Origin: Aquisphaera giovannonii
Lineage (GTDB): Bacteria > Planctomycetota > Planctomycetia > Isosphaerales > Isosphaeraceae
NCBI RefSeq assembly: GCF_008087625.1
Contig: NZ_CP042997.1
Span: 7,812,001-7,876,000, forward strand
Direction of reading: 5' to 3'
Length of the DNA stretch: 64,000 nucleotides
The notes beneath the pieces were generated by a model. That model saw only the letters and a list, made by a program, of their open reading frames with translations. It did no database searches and was not told the DNA's origin. Made by a program: the position numbers and the translations under genes. Shown one piece after another: positions 24,892 through 34,700 of this stretch. Position 1 is the stretch's first letter. Each line of letters starts with the position of its first letter.

Positions 24892-25821
24892 TCAGGCGAG
24901 GAGAAGCGCGTCCCAGAGCTCACGCAGGCTCTGTTCGAACGGGATCGCCGGCGCCCAGCCGGTGTGCTCCCGGATCCTGCGGGTGTCCGCCCGGGAATCG
25001 CGGGGGCCTCGGCTCCACATCCGGCTCGGATCGGCGTGGAGGCGGACGGTGCGCCCGCTGAGTCGGATCAGGCATTCGAGGCCCTCGCGGACGGATCGTG
25101 AGGTTCCCGTCCCCACGTGGTAGGCCCGTCCCGGCTTCCCGCGGCCCGCGAGGGCGATCAGCGCAGCAGCGACGTCGCGGACGTCGATGAAGTCGCGGCG
25201 AGACTCCAGGTCGCCGACGGCCAGCTCGAGCGGATCCGTCGAGGGGGCGGCGAGCCTCACTGCGAAGTCGCCGAACGCCTGGGAGGCAGGCATGCCCGGG
25301 CCGATCGGGTTGAAGACGCGGGCGCAGCAGACCTCCAGCGGCGCCGACTCCGAGAGCCCGGCGAGGGTCGCCGTGAGCTTGCTGCGGCCATACGCGCCGT
25401 CCGGCCTGCAGGGGTAGTCTTCGCCGACCGGCAGTTCGGCCTCCGGGACCGGGCCGAGCTCCGCCGCGGATCCGGCGAGGACCACGCGCACCGGCTTGCC
25501 CAGCGAGCGGAGCGCCCCCAGGACGTGGGCGGTCGCCACGACGTTCGATCGCTCCATTTCCTCGTCCGACGCCGGCGGCGTGCGGCCCGCGGCGTGGATG
25601 ACAAAGTCTGGCTCGACCATACGCACCGCGAGACTGGTCGGCCCGGGCTCCGCCAGGTCCGCCGCCACGAACCGATCCGCCGGGATGGCCTCCGGCCTGC
25701 TACGGCCGATCGCGACGACGCGGTCTTCCTCCCCCGAGTCGCGGGCTGGGCCCGCCTCGAGGAGGCCGAGGACGTGGCGGCCGAGGAAGCCCGTCGCGCC
25801 GGTGATCAGCCAGGTCGCCAT
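24892..25821 (-). CDS. NAD(P)-dependent sugar epimerase/dehydratase (extended SDR)
   Basis: A 309-residue extended short-chain dehydrogenase. The N-terminal Rossmann motif is GATGFLGRH (8-16). The catalytic pair is the YGRSK motif (YxxxK) with the Ser/Thr-like residue in VLAGSAAELGP upstream, and the RVFNPIGPG loop follows, as in GDP-mannose and NDP-sugar dehydratases/epimerases. It likely modifies a nucleotide-linked sugar for the envelope glycolipid made by its neighbours, although the substrate cannot be read from sequence. It begins 3 bp after the stop of the family 9 glycosyltransferase gene, so translation is coupled. Confidence 0.87.
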   Translation of the reverse strand: MATWLITGATGFLGRHVLGLLEAGPARDSGEEDRVVAIGRSRPEAIPADRFVAADLAEPGPTSLAVRMVEPDFVIHAAGRTPPASDEEMERSNVVATAHVLGALRSLGKPVRVVLAGSAAELGPVPEAELPVGEDYPCRPDGAYGRSKLTATLAGLSESAPLEVCCARVFNPIGPGMPASQAFGDFAVRLAAPSTDPLELAVGDLESRRDFIDVRDVAAALIALAGRGKPGRAYHVGTGTSRSVREGLECLIRLSGRTVRLHADPSRMWSRGPRDSRADTRRIREHTGWAPAIPFEQSLRELWDALLLA

Positions 25822-25824
25822 CGG

Positions 25825-26937
25825 TCAGGCTCCGGCCTCCTGGCCGATCGTGCCCCTGCGGGTCAGGGCCTCCCCGGGATGACGACCGGTCCGTCTGTGC
25901 GAGCCGCCGTCGAGGAGCCGGCACGCGGCGTGGAAGACGGACTCGGGGGAAAGCTCCCGCATGCAGCGGTGATGGCCTTCCGGACAGACCGGACGCTGGC
26001 AGGGCCCGCACGGGACCGGCCGGATCAGGTGGACGGCCGCGGGGTGGTAGGTGCGGGTCCACGCGATGTGGGTCGGGCCGAACAGGGTGACGACGGGCGT
26101 GCCGAAGGCCGCCGCGAAGTGGCGGGGCCCGGAGTCCGTGGTCACGAGCAGCGAGGCGCGTCGGACGAAGGCCTTGGACAGGCCCAGGCTCGTCGGCAGG
26201 TCCGCCAGGCTGGCGACGTCCGGATGGTCGGCCAGCCGGACGATCTCGCGGGCCGAGTCTCGCTCCGCGGGCCCGCACAGGACCAGCACCGAGGCCCCGC
26301 GCTCGGCGACTAGCCGCCTGGCCACCTCGGCGAACGAGGCCGCGGGCCAATTCTTGGCCGGGCCGAAGGCACCGCCCGTATTCAGGCAGACCAGCGGGCG
26401 ATCGCCGCCCAGGCCGAGGATCGCCGCGGCCCGGTCGGCGGCCCTCTCGTCGTCGTCCGTCGTCCGCAATTCGAGGCGCACGGAGGCGCCCCGACAGCCG
26501 AGCAAGCCGGCCAGGGCGAGGTAGTATTCGACGATCGGCGTCGGCAGGTACTTCCCCGTCGCATCGCGAGGGGGCAGGAGCCGGTCCGTCAGCAGGAGGC
26601 CGCGGCCGTAGCGGACGTAGCCGACGCGCCGCGGGATCCCCGAGCGCCAGGCCGTCCAGGCGGAGCGGAACGAGTTGGGGAGCAGTATCGCGACGTCGTG
26701 GCGGCCCTGCCGCAGGCGGCGGATCACCGCGGGGTTGCGTTCCTCGATGCGGCCCGACTTGTGGTGGGCGCGGACGACCTCGTCGAACCACGGGTTGCCG
26801 TCCAGGACGGGGGCGACCTGGGGCCGGACCAGGGCCGTCAGCCGGGCCCCGGGGAAGTGTTCCCGAAGGGCGCGGATGGCCGGGGTCGCCATGACGGTGT
26901 CGCCGATCAGGTTCGGGCAGAAGACCACGATGTTCAT
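25825..26937 (-). CDS. Glycosyltransferase family 9 (heptosyltransferase-like)
   Basis: A 370-residue GT-B enzyme of family 9. The N-terminus (CPNLIGDTVMATPAIRALRE) has the GD.....P.....R pattern of ADP-heptose:LPS heptosyltransferases, and the C-terminal donor site is VTTDSGPRHFAAAFGTPVVTLFGPT, with the segment NTGGAFGPAKNWP earlier. It probably adds a heptose or similar sugar to lipid A-core at the cytoplasmic face of the inner membrane, most like WaaF. The Cys-rich PCGPCQRPVCPEGHHRC loop is typical of this group. It lies between lpxK (69 bp upstream) and an epimerase (3 bp downstream), supporting a lipopolysaccharide role. Confidence 0.9.
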   Translation of the reverse strand: MNIVVFCPNLIGDTVMATPAIRALREHFPGARLTALVRPQVAPVLDGNPWFDEVVRAHHKSGRIEERNPAVIRRLRQGRHDVAILLPNSFRSAWTAWRSGIPRRVGYVRYGRGLLLTDRLLPPRDATGKYLPTPIVEYYLALAGLLGCRGASVRLELRTTDDDERAADRAAAILGLGGDRPLVCLNTGGAFGPAKNWPAASFAEVARRLVAERGASVLVLCGPAERDSAREIVRLADHPDVASLADLPTSLGLSKAFVRRASLLVTTDSGPRHFAAAFGTPVVTLFGPTHIAWTRTYHPAAVHLIRPVPCGPCQRPVCPEGHHRCMRELSPESVFHAACRLLDGGSHRRTGRHPGEALTRRGTIGQEAGA

Positions 26938-27006
26938 CGGCGCGACATGCCTTCCGGCCAGTCCTTGGCCCCGGCCGACCTCGTCGGGCGCCTCTCGCCG
27001 GCCGGG

Positions 27007-28119
27007 TCAGCCGCCCGGCACGGGGCGGACCAGGGGGGCGAGGATCCCTTCCAGCGCCTCGAGACCCTCCGTGATCTCCAGGCCGATGCGCAGGACGCGC
27101 AGGGGGACGGCGCCGAGTGTCGAGGTCCGGAGCTTGACGGAATCCTTCTGGGTGGTCAAGGCGAGATCCGCCCCGGAGCGGCGCGCCCATTCGGTCAGCT
27201 CGGCCACGTCCCTGGCGTCGTATCGGTGATGGTCGGGGAAGACCCGCAAATCGACCACCTCGCCGCAGAGCGGCCGGATGGTCCGGCGGAAGCCCTCCGG
27301 GTTGCCGATCCCGCAGAAGGCCGCGACCCGCTTGCCGGCGAGGTCGGCGACCGGCCCGGACCCTCCGTCGGCGTCGAGCAGGTCGATCGGGGCGTGCCGC
27401 GTGAGGAGGAATGGCCTGCCCGGCGCGACGCGATCGACGGCCCGCCGGATCGCGGCGAGGGGCTCGCCGTCGAGCGTATCGGCCCGCGAGAGGACCACGG
27501 CCGAGGCCCTCCGGAGCGAGCCGATCGGCTCGCGCAGCAGGCCCCGAGGGAAGAGGCGCCCGAGGCCGAACGGGTCCAGCGCGTCGAGCATGACGATGTC
27601 CACGTCCCTCGCCAGGCGGCGGTGCTGGAACCCGTCGTCGAGCACGATCAGCTCGGCCTCGAGCTCCTCGACCGCGATCCGCGCGAGCGACACCCGGTCC
27701 GCATCCTGGAGGTGGGGGACGTCGCCGAGGTTCTCCTCGAGGACCAGGCCCTCGTCGTTGATCCCGCCGCCGTGGCCATAGCCGCGGCTCAGGAGCGTCA
27801 CGCGGACGCCGCGGCGGCGATACCAGCGCGCCAGCCATTCCACCATCGGGGTCTTGCCGGTCCCGCCGAGGGTCAGGTTGCCGACCGACACGACCGGGAC
27901 GCTCGCCCGGGATGAGGGCTTCCAGCCCAGGTCGAACGCCAGGTTGCGGGCGCGGACGGCGAGCCCATACGGGATCGCGGCGGCCCCGAGACCCATCCTC
28001 GCGACGGCGGCCGCGGGGTTGCGGAGCTCCCCTCGGACCAGTCTCAGGAACAATTCCGGTTCCAGCCTTCGCACGTGCTGCCGTCCCTGGCCAGTCGGGG
28101 TCGAGGCACGGCCGGTCAT
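27007..28119 (-). CDS. lpxK: Tetraacyldisaccharide 4'-kinase
   Basis: LpxK phosphorylates the 4' position of the lipid A disaccharide at the inner membrane, forming lipid IVA. The 370-residue protein has the Walker A VGNLTLGGTGKTPMVEWL (about residues 78-95), SRGYG, VLDDGFQHRRL and, near the end, FPDHHRYDARDV, all family signatures. The N-terminal hydrophobic helix that anchors the family is represented by MGLGAAAIPYGLAVRARN. It is the first gene of a leftward operon with the family 9 glycosyltransferase and epimerase, indicating that this planctomycete makes lipid A and a sugar core. The ATG at 28119 is the first in frame. Confidence 0.95.
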   Translation of the reverse strand: MTGRASTPTGQGRQHVRRLEPELFLRLVRGELRNPAAAVARMGLGAAAIPYGLAVRARNLAFDLGWKPSSRASVPVVSVGNLTLGGTGKTPMVEWLARWYRRRGVRVTLLSRGYGHGGGINDEGLVLEENLGDVPHLQDADRVSLARIAVEELEAELIVLDDGFQHRRLARDVDIVMLDALDPFGLGRLFPRGLLREPIGSLRRASAVVLSRADTLDGEPLAAIRRAVDRVAPGRPFLLTRHAPIDLLDADGGSGPVADLAGKRVAAFCGIGNPEGFRRTIRPLCGEVVDLRVFPDHHRYDARDVAELTEWARRSGADLALTTQKDSVKLRTSTLGAVPLRVLRIGLEITEGLEALEGILAPLVRPVPGG

Positions 28120-28263
28120 CCCGGGCCCCGGCCCAATTCCCGGAAGAACGCTGGCATTCGCATCCAGCCCCTATTACCATCATATGAGATGGGCCGACAG
28201 GCTAATCCAAAGCCGTCCGGGCCGTCAAGCCGCCCCCTGACGATGCTCCCGGAGTCAGCCTCG

Positions 28264-28635
28264 ATGGTCTACCCTCCGCAAGAACCCAGCCCCCTCATCG
28301 CGCACTGGGTCGAGCGTCATCGGCATCCCCTGAGCTTCGCCCTGCACATGGTGGGCATCCCGCCGACCATCCTGGGTGTGCTCCTCTTCTCGGTCTACGT
28401 GGGGCTGCTCTCCGCACCGGTGATGGCGCTGTCGCTGGCCCTCTTCTTCGGCGGCTATCTGCTCCAGTTCGCCGGGCACGTCCTGGAGGGCACCGACCCC
28501 GGGGAGATCGTCTTCTTCAAGAAGAAGCTGGGGATGCCCTACGTCGAATTCCCCCCGGCACGCGGGGCCGTCGCGACGGCCGCCTCGGCCGGCCGCGACC
28601 GGACCACGGGGAAGCCGGCCGCCGCGCCTGGCTGA
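28264..28635 (+). CDS. DUF962 (Mpo1-like) membrane protein
   Basis: A 123-residue protein with two or three membrane helices and the signature HWVERHRHPLSFALHMVGIP followed by FGGYLLQFAGHVLEGTDPG, matching DUF962/Mpo1. In yeast Mpo1 is an iron-dependent dioxygenase that alpha-oxidises 2-hydroxy fatty acids; the conserved His residues here agree with metal binding, but the bacterial role is unproven. ATG at 28264 is preferred over 28243 because GGAG lies 9 bases before it. It is divergent from lpxK with only 144 bp between the starts, and the shared CATATG-containing region probably holds both promoters. Confidence 0.83.
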   Translation: MVYPPQEPSPLIAHWVERHRHPLSFALHMVGIPPTILGVLLFSVYVGLLSAPVMALSLALFFGGYLLQFAGHVLEGTDPGEIVFFKKKLGMPYVEFPPARGAVATAASAGRDRTTGKPAAAPG

Positions 28636-29150
28636 TCCCGCCTCCCGCCTCGTAACCGTCGCCGCGGGTTGCGCCGAGCATTCCGGCGTCGATCGCAGGA
28701 AGACGTCGAGACGAGCCGTCCCTTTGGGTCGAGCCTAGGAGATGGTGCGTCCCGGGGCGACGCATCCTCGAAGGATTCCATACGCCGATCACTTTGGCCT
28801 AGGAGAGAATCGGCATAATCCGTAAGATCCCGCGCATCGATTCAAGTCCCGCGTTTCGCAGATCCGATACAAACCGATGGCAGCATCTTCCGACTCCTGG
28901 TCGGGAGGTCGGAACCGGGGTGTGATGCGTCGCCCTGGTCACCAAGCAGGCTCCAGGGCCGGATCCGGCACGTCTTCCCGGCTCGTCGGCGGTTCGCGAA
29001 ATGTTCGATTCGGGGCAGTCGGGCCCGGGCGAGAGGCGATCCCGGGCCAGGGACCATGAACCGGCGAGGAGCCAAGCCAAGGACGGCGCGGCGCGACCCC
29101 GCGGCTTGAGTGACGCGTCACATGGCGAACTTTGTCAAGGACGGCGGGCC
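28636..29150. other. Intergenic region without a recognisable gene
   Basis: About 515 bp upstream of the TolC-like gene. No coding-like frame is evident. A short direct repeat (GCCTAGGAGA at about 28735 and 28798) and the palindrome at 29110 are the only structures I can point to. The length suggests a long leader or regulatory region for the efflux gene. Confidence 0.5.
29110..29121. promoter_or_regulatory. 12-bp perfect palindrome upstream of tolC-like gene
   Basis: GTGACGCGTCAC is a perfect inverted repeat 29 bp before the ATG at 29151, a position suited to an operator or to a transcription factor dimer. The binding protein is unknown. Confidence 0.4.
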
Positions 29151-31613
29151 ATGCGATTGACTCTAAGCACGAACCGGTGGACTCCTGCTGCCCTGGCGGC
29201 GGTCTGGCTCTTCTCCGCCGGTTGCCAGAGGCTTCCCTACATCGACCAGTCCAAGCAGGTCCCCCATGACAACATGGGGAAGATCGCGCAGGAGGACCGG
29301 GAGGTCAAGCAGGCCGACTTCCTCAGCAGCACGCTGCCGATGCAGCTCCCCAAGGTGGCGAAGCCGCGCACCACCAACGACCCGGAGGCGCAGGAGCTCT
29401 GGCCCCTGACCCTCCAGGAGGCGATCCGGATCGGCCTGGACAACGCCGAGGTCATCCGCGTGATCAACCTCGGTGCTCAGGGCATCCCGATCGAGGGCTT
29501 CGAGCCGACGTTCCTCGCCCCGGCCCTCGCGGCGGGCTCCGCCGGCCAGGCGGTCCTCGGCGGCGGCGGCCTGGCGAGCGTGTACGACCCGGCCCTCCAG
29601 GAGACGCAGATCGCCCAGGCGCTCTCGGTCTTCGACACGGCGTTCACGACCCAGATCAACTGGGGCCGGGCCACCCAGCCGTTCAACAACGCGATCCAGG
29701 GCGGCTCGCTCACCCTGACGGGGCCCAGGACGGCCGTCGTCTCGCAGCAGGACACGGTGAACTACCAGTTCGGCCTGCAGAAGCGCGGGGCGACGGGCAC
29801 CCAGATGAGCATCGTGCACAACATCAACTGGCTCTACCAGAACAGCACGTTCCTCGTCACGCCGTCGGCCTACACCACGAACCTGCAGATGAGCGTCACC
29901 CAGCCGCTGCTCGGCTCGGCGCCGCTGCCGGGCCAGCCGATCAACAACTTCTCGAACCTGGTGGGCCTGGAGGCGAACCGGGCGCCGATCGTCATCGCCC
30001 GATTGCAGGCGGATGAGAGCGTCTGGAACTTCAAGCTCAACGTGATGGAGCACGTCCGCTCGATCGAGCAGCAGTACTGGATCCTGGCCCGCAAGCACGT
30101 CCAGCTGTGGTCGTCGGAGAAGGCCGTGGACCTCGCCCGCGAGATCGTCAATCGCGAGCAGGCGGAGCTCGTCGTGGGCAAGGGCACGGTGGCCGACGTG
30201 GCCGAGGCCCAGCAGCGTCTCGAGCAGTTCAGCCTCGAGCTGGTCACGCGGACCTCGGACCTCATCACGACCGAGCGTCAGCTCCGCAACCTCCTGGGCC
30301 TGCCGCCGGCGGACAACCGCCGCATCGTCCCGGTGACTCCGCCTACGGAGGCCCGGCTCGAGCCCGACTGGGATTCCAGCGTCGCCCAGATGCTCTCGTT
30401 CTACCCCGACATCGTCCGCCAGCAGATCGCCGTCCGCGTGGCGGAGCTCCAGCTCGTCATCGCCCGCAACCAGCTGCTGCCGCAGTTGAACCTGAACCTG
30501 CTCTATCAGCTCAACGGCCTGGGCCAGCAGCTCGACCAGGCGGAGGCCGTGATGACCGGGGCCACGATCAAGGCCCTGGAGCCGGTCGTCGCCGCCCGGG
30601 AGCGGGCCGCGGGCCTTCCGGGCAACCCCGGCCTCTACAACAACTTCCACACCTGGCAGGTGGGCTTCACCTTCCAGATGCCCCTGGGCAACCGGTCGCC
30701 GCTGGCGAACACCCGCTACGCCCAGTACGGCCTCCTGCGGCAGCGGGCGTTCCTCCAGCAGATGGTCCACCAGCGCCTGCACCAGCTCGCCCGCTACTAC
30801 CTGGAAATCGACGCCAACTACAAGCAGTTCAAGACGGCCTCGCGGCTGCGGGCCGCCGCCGCCCAGCGGCTGGACGCCCAGCGGGCCTACTACGAGGAAG
30901 GCCGGATCACGATCGACCGCTTCCTCGACGCGGTCAGCCAGTACGCCCAGGCGGTGGCGACCGAGGCGGAATGGAAGACCCTGTACAACATCTCGATCAT
31001 CGTGTTCGAGGAGTCCAAGGGGACGCTGCTGGCCTACAACAACATCGCCGTGGCGGAAGGCCCGCTGCCGAGGAAGGCGTACGTCCAGGCCCGCGACATC
31101 CAGAACGCCCACCGCAAGCTGCCGATCCCGCACGACGGCCCGATGTACAACCCGCCGGCGTCCGGCCCGGTCAGCCCGGACTCGACCCCGCCCGCGGACA
31201 TCCCCGGCGTGAACCCGCTTCAGTCCCCGGCGATGCCGGCCCCCGTGGGCCCGCTCGGCCCGCCGCCGACCCCGGCTCCCCCGTTCCGCCCGGCCGGCGA
31301 GCCGCCGATCCTCTCCCAGAAGCCGGCCGGCGAGGTCCCCGGGGCCCTCGGCATCCCAACCTCGCCCACCGGCGCCCCGTCGCTGCTGACGGGGACCCGG
31401 CCCGCGGCCGATGCGTCGACCATTCCGGCATCCGCCCCGGCGATGCCGCCCTCGGCCCCCGCGGCCGGGCCGAGCCAGGCCCCCGCCCTGCCCCCCTTGC
31501 CGCCGGCGGCCTCGGCCGAGCCCGCGCCGTCCGCACCCGCCGGGGCGCAGAGCACGGAGGAACTGCCCGAGCTCCCCGCCGACATCGGCCTGCCGCCCTT
31601 GCCGAAGTCCTGA
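29151..31613 (+). CDS. TolC-family outer membrane efflux lipoprotein
   Basis: An 820-residue protein. The signal peptide ends in a lipobox SAGC (Cys 25), so it is lipid-anchored as in OprM-type channels. Two TolC repeats follow: the first around LTLQEAIRIGLDNAEVIRV and the long coiled coil with AREIVNREQAELVVGKGTVADVAEAQ, the second with FQMPLGNRSPLANTRYA and YYEEGRITIDRFLDAVSQYAQA. It forms the outer-membrane exit duct of tripartite efflux or type I secretion. The last 140 residues or so are Pro/Ala/Gly-rich and disordered, unusually long for the family. AAGGA lies 10 bases before the ATG. No membrane fusion protein or pump gene is adjacent. Confidence 0.93.
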   Translation: MRLTLSTNRWTPAALAAVWLFSAGCQRLPYIDQSKQVPHDNMGKIAQEDREVKQADFLSSTLPMQLPKVAKPRTTNDPEAQELWPLTLQEAIRIGLDNAEVIRVINLGAQGIPIEGFEPTFLAPALAAGSAGQAVLGGGGLASVYDPALQETQIAQALSVFDTAFTTQINWGRATQPFNNAIQGGSLTLTGPRTAVVSQQDTVNYQFGLQKRGATGTQMSIVHNINWLYQNSTFLVTPSAYTTNLQMSVTQPLLGSAPLPGQPINNFSNLVGLEANRAPIVIARLQADESVWNFKLNVMEHVRSIEQQYWILARKHVQLWSSEKAVDLAREIVNREQAELVVGKGTVADVAEAQQRLEQFSLELVTRTSDLITTERQLRNLLGLPPADNRRIVPVTPPTEARLEPDWDSSVAQMLSFYPDIVRQQIAVRVAELQLVIARNQLLPQLNLNLLYQLNGLGQQLDQAEAVMTGATIKALEPVVAARERAAGLPGNPGLYNNFHTWQVGFTFQMPLGNRSPLANTRYAQYGLLRQRAFLQQMVHQRLHQLARYYLEIDANYKQFKTASRLRAAAAQRLDAQRAYYEEGRITIDRFLDAVSQYAQAVATEAEWKTLYNISIIVFEESKGTLLAYNNIAVAEGPLPRKAYVQARDIQNAHRKLPIPHDGPMYNPPASGPVSPDSTPPADIPGVNPLQSPAMPAPVGPLGPPPTPAPPFRPAGEPPILSQKPAGEVPGALGIPTSPTGAPSLLTGTRPAADASTIPASAPAMPPSAPAAGPSQAPALPPLPPAASAEPAPSAPAGAQSTEELPELPADIGLPPLPKS

Positions 31614-31644
31614 GCCGTTGGCCGCCCGCCACCCCGACCGGACT

Positions 31645-31679
31645 CCGAGCCCGCTCCCCCCGCCGGGGAGCGGGCTCGG
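31645..31679. terminator. Strong bidirectional hairpin terminator
   Basis: A perfect 15-bp stem, CCGAGCCCGCTCCCC (31645-31659) with GGGGAGCGGGCTCGG (31665-31679), loop of 5 nt, followed by CTCGTTAT. It lies between the convergent tolC-like and WD40-kinase genes. Confidence 0.75.
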
Positions 31680-31726
31680 CTCGTTATGGGCCCCGCCCGG
31701 CCCCATCGAGGACCAGCCGCGAATCC

Positions 31727-34700
31727 TCAATCGGAGCGCACCGGGCCTTCGCCGGGCATGCGACCGGGCGGGTCGCCCGGGGACGCCCCGGTCGGCTCCC
31801 TGGGAGTCGGCGCCAGGATCGCCGCGGGGGCGGCCTCCCAGAGGTTGATCATCCGGTCGTAGCTGGCCGAGGCGAGGGTCCGGCCGTCCGGGCTGAACCG
31901 GATGCAACGGATCGGCCCCGTGTGCCCCTTGAGGTCCAGCAGGGTCTGCCCGCTGGCGCAATCCCAGAGCAGGATGGTCTTGTCCTTGCCCGACGACGCG
32001 AGCCGGCCGTCGGGGTTGTACGCGAGGCCGAGGACCTCGTCGGTGTGCCCTTCCAGGACGCCCCGGGGGGAGCCGTGCAGGACGTCCCAGAGTCGCACGG
32101 TGTGGTCGTCCGAGGCCGTGGCGATCGTCAGCCCGTCGGGGCTGAAGGCGACCCTGTTGACCCGGTCGGTGTGCCCCCGCAGCGTCAAGCGGGGCCGCCG
32201 CTCGGCGAGGTCCCAGAGGATGCAGGTCATGTCATCGCTGGCGGAGGCGAGCGTGCGGCCGTCGTCGCTGACCGCCAGGTCGTTGATCGAGTCCGAGTGG
32301 CCCCGCAGGACGTACAGGACGGCGGCGGTCTCCGGGGCCCATGCCTGGATGTTGCGGTCGAAGCCGGCCGAGAGGACCGTATGGTCGTCCGCGAAGGCCA
32401 GGGACTTCAGCCGGTCGGCATGCCCGGTGAACGCGAGCCGGGGCTCGCCGGTCTCGGCGTCCCAGAGCCGGGCCGTCCCATCCAGGCTGGCGGAGGCGAT
32501 CGTCCGGCCATCGGGGCTGAAGGCGACGGACCTGACGGCCATCGTGTGGCCCTTGAGGATCCGGGGCGGGCCGCCCGAGCGGAGGTCCCAGAGCCGCAGC
32601 GCGTGGTCGTCGTGGCCGGAGGCGAGGCGGCGCCCGTCGCCGCGGAACGCGACGCACTCCGCGGCCCCGCCGTAGGTGAGGACCGAGGGGCTCTGGAGCG
32701 TGAGGGGTCGGGGCGGGCTGTCGGGATCCCACGCGCGGATCGACTCGCCGGAGAGCGACAGGATCGCGCGCCCGTCGGGGCTCACGGAGAGGGCGACGAC
32801 CCCTTCCTGGTGCCCCTGGAAGGTGCGCAGCCCCCGCCCGGATCCGGCGTCCCAGACGCGCACCGTCTCGTCCTCGGAGCCCGTCACGACCCGGATGTTG
32901 CCGGGCAGGAAGGCCACGGACGTCACCGCGCCGGCGTGTCCCCGGATCACGGCGTGCCCCGCACCCGACCGGGCATCCCAGATCCGAAGGGTCCGGTCCC
33001 GGCTGGCGGACGCGATCCAACGACCGTCGGGGCTGAAGGCCACGGCGCGGACCTCGTCGGTGTGCCCATTCAGGACCGCGCGGGGGCGTGATCGGTCGTC
33101 GAGGCCCCACAGCTTCACGGTGTTGTCGAAGCTGGCGGAGGCGAGGGTGCGGCCGTCGGGGCTGAACGCGACGCAGGCGACCGGCCCGCCATGGCCCCCG
33201 AAGGCCTCGTGGAGCCGGCGGCCGTCGCGGGCGTCCCAGACCCGCATGACGTGGGCGGTGATGGCGGCGACGAGGGTCCGGCCGTCCGGGCTCCAGGCCA
33301 GCCCCAGGACCGTACGCGGGGAGCCTTCGAAGCGCAGGACGGGCCGTCCGGTTTCGACGTCGTACAGGACGAGGCTGTCGTCCGGCCCGGGACCGGCGAT
33401 GGCACGCCCGTCGGGGCGGAAGGCGATCGCCCCGACGCCGCCGGCCAGGCTCGCGGGCCTTCCCCCGGTCGTGATCCCCATCGTCCGCTTCAATTCCCCG
33501 GAGCGGAGGTCCCGGATCTGGATGCGGCCCCTCGACTCCAGGCTGGCGAAGCTCTGCCCGTCGGGGCTGAAGGCCACGTCGGCGAAGTCGTCCTCCCGGC
33601 CCCGCAGCGTCAGCCGGTCCTCGTGGTCGAGCTGCCAGAGGTAGCGCCACTCCCAGCCGCGAGGGTCGGGCTCGCCGGGACCCGGGCGCAACTGGTCGAT
33701 GAGGCTGCGGAGGCGGCGGACGTCAGCGTTGTCCCAGGCGGCCAGGGCGAGGTTGGAACGGGTGGCATACACGGTCCGCCGGAGCCTCTCCTCCTCGGCG
33801 TTGAGCCGGGCGTTGGCCTCGTCGGCCTTGCGGCGGGCCCCGGACTCCTCCTGCGCGAGCCTGCGCTCGGTCTCCGCCTGCGCCCGGAAGCGTCGCGCCG
33901 CCACCAGCGACCCGGCCGTGGCGACCACCAGCACGCCGGTGAGCACCGCGCCGAGGATCGCGACGGCCGGGTTGCGGCGAGCCCACCGCCAGTAGCGCTC
34001 CGCAGCATTCGCCCGCCGCGCCAGGATCGGCTCGTCCGCCAGGTATCGGCGCAAGTCCTCGGCCATCGCCCCGGCCGTCTGGTAGCGGCGTTCCGGATCC
34101 TTGGCGGTCGCCTTCAGGACGATCGTCTCCAGGTCGCGCGGGATCCGGCCGTCGATCGCCCGGGGCCGCGCCGGCTCCTCGGCCTTGATGAGGTCGATGA
34201 GCGAGAGCCGGTCGGCGGACGAGAACGCCGGCCGTAGCGTCAGCAGCTCGTAGAGGGTCAGGCCCAGGGCGTAGACGTCCGCGCGGGCGTCGCCCCCGCC
34301 GCGGAACCGCTCCGGCGCCAGGTAGCGGAGGGTCCCCAGCACGTCGCCCGTGGCGGTCAGGCCGTCGTCGCCGGCCTTGGCCAGGCCGAAGTCGGTGATC
34401 CAGACGACCCCCGCGGTGTCGAGCAGCAGGTTGGAGGGCTTGATGTCGCGGTGGACGACGCCCCGCGCGTGGGCGTGGGCGAGGCCCTGCGCCGCCTGCC
34501 GGCCGATCTGGGCCACGCTCGCGTAATAGGGGAGCCGACTCCGGGACGCGTCGGCCTCCGGGACGGCGGGCCCGCCGGGCAGCACGGCCGAGGTCGTCGC
34601 GTCGGGCACTCCTCCGCCCTCGGGGGCGTCGCCGATCGTATCCGGCGGCCCGTCGATCCGGCTCCGCCCCGGTCCGATCGGCTCGGTCGTGGCAAGCCCG

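Noticed and set aside
25700-28183. Long minus-strand frame overlapping the lpxK operon in another phase
   Set aside because: The real lpxK, glycosyltransferase and epimerase genes explain the coding signal in a different frame.
28636-29150. Possible tRNA or structured RNA suggested by TTCGATTC-like strings
   Set aside because: No acceptor or anticodon stem could be built around them.
29163-31961. Very long open frame (over 900 codons) antisense to the TolC-type gene
   Set aside because: It is a by-product of high GC3 in the real gene; composition is Arg/Gly/Leu-rich, with no domain motifs and no start signal.
30107-33091. Long plus-strand frame across the end of tolC and the start of the WD40 kinase region
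   Set aside because: It crosses a strong terminator and two real genes, and the product is low-complexity without family features.
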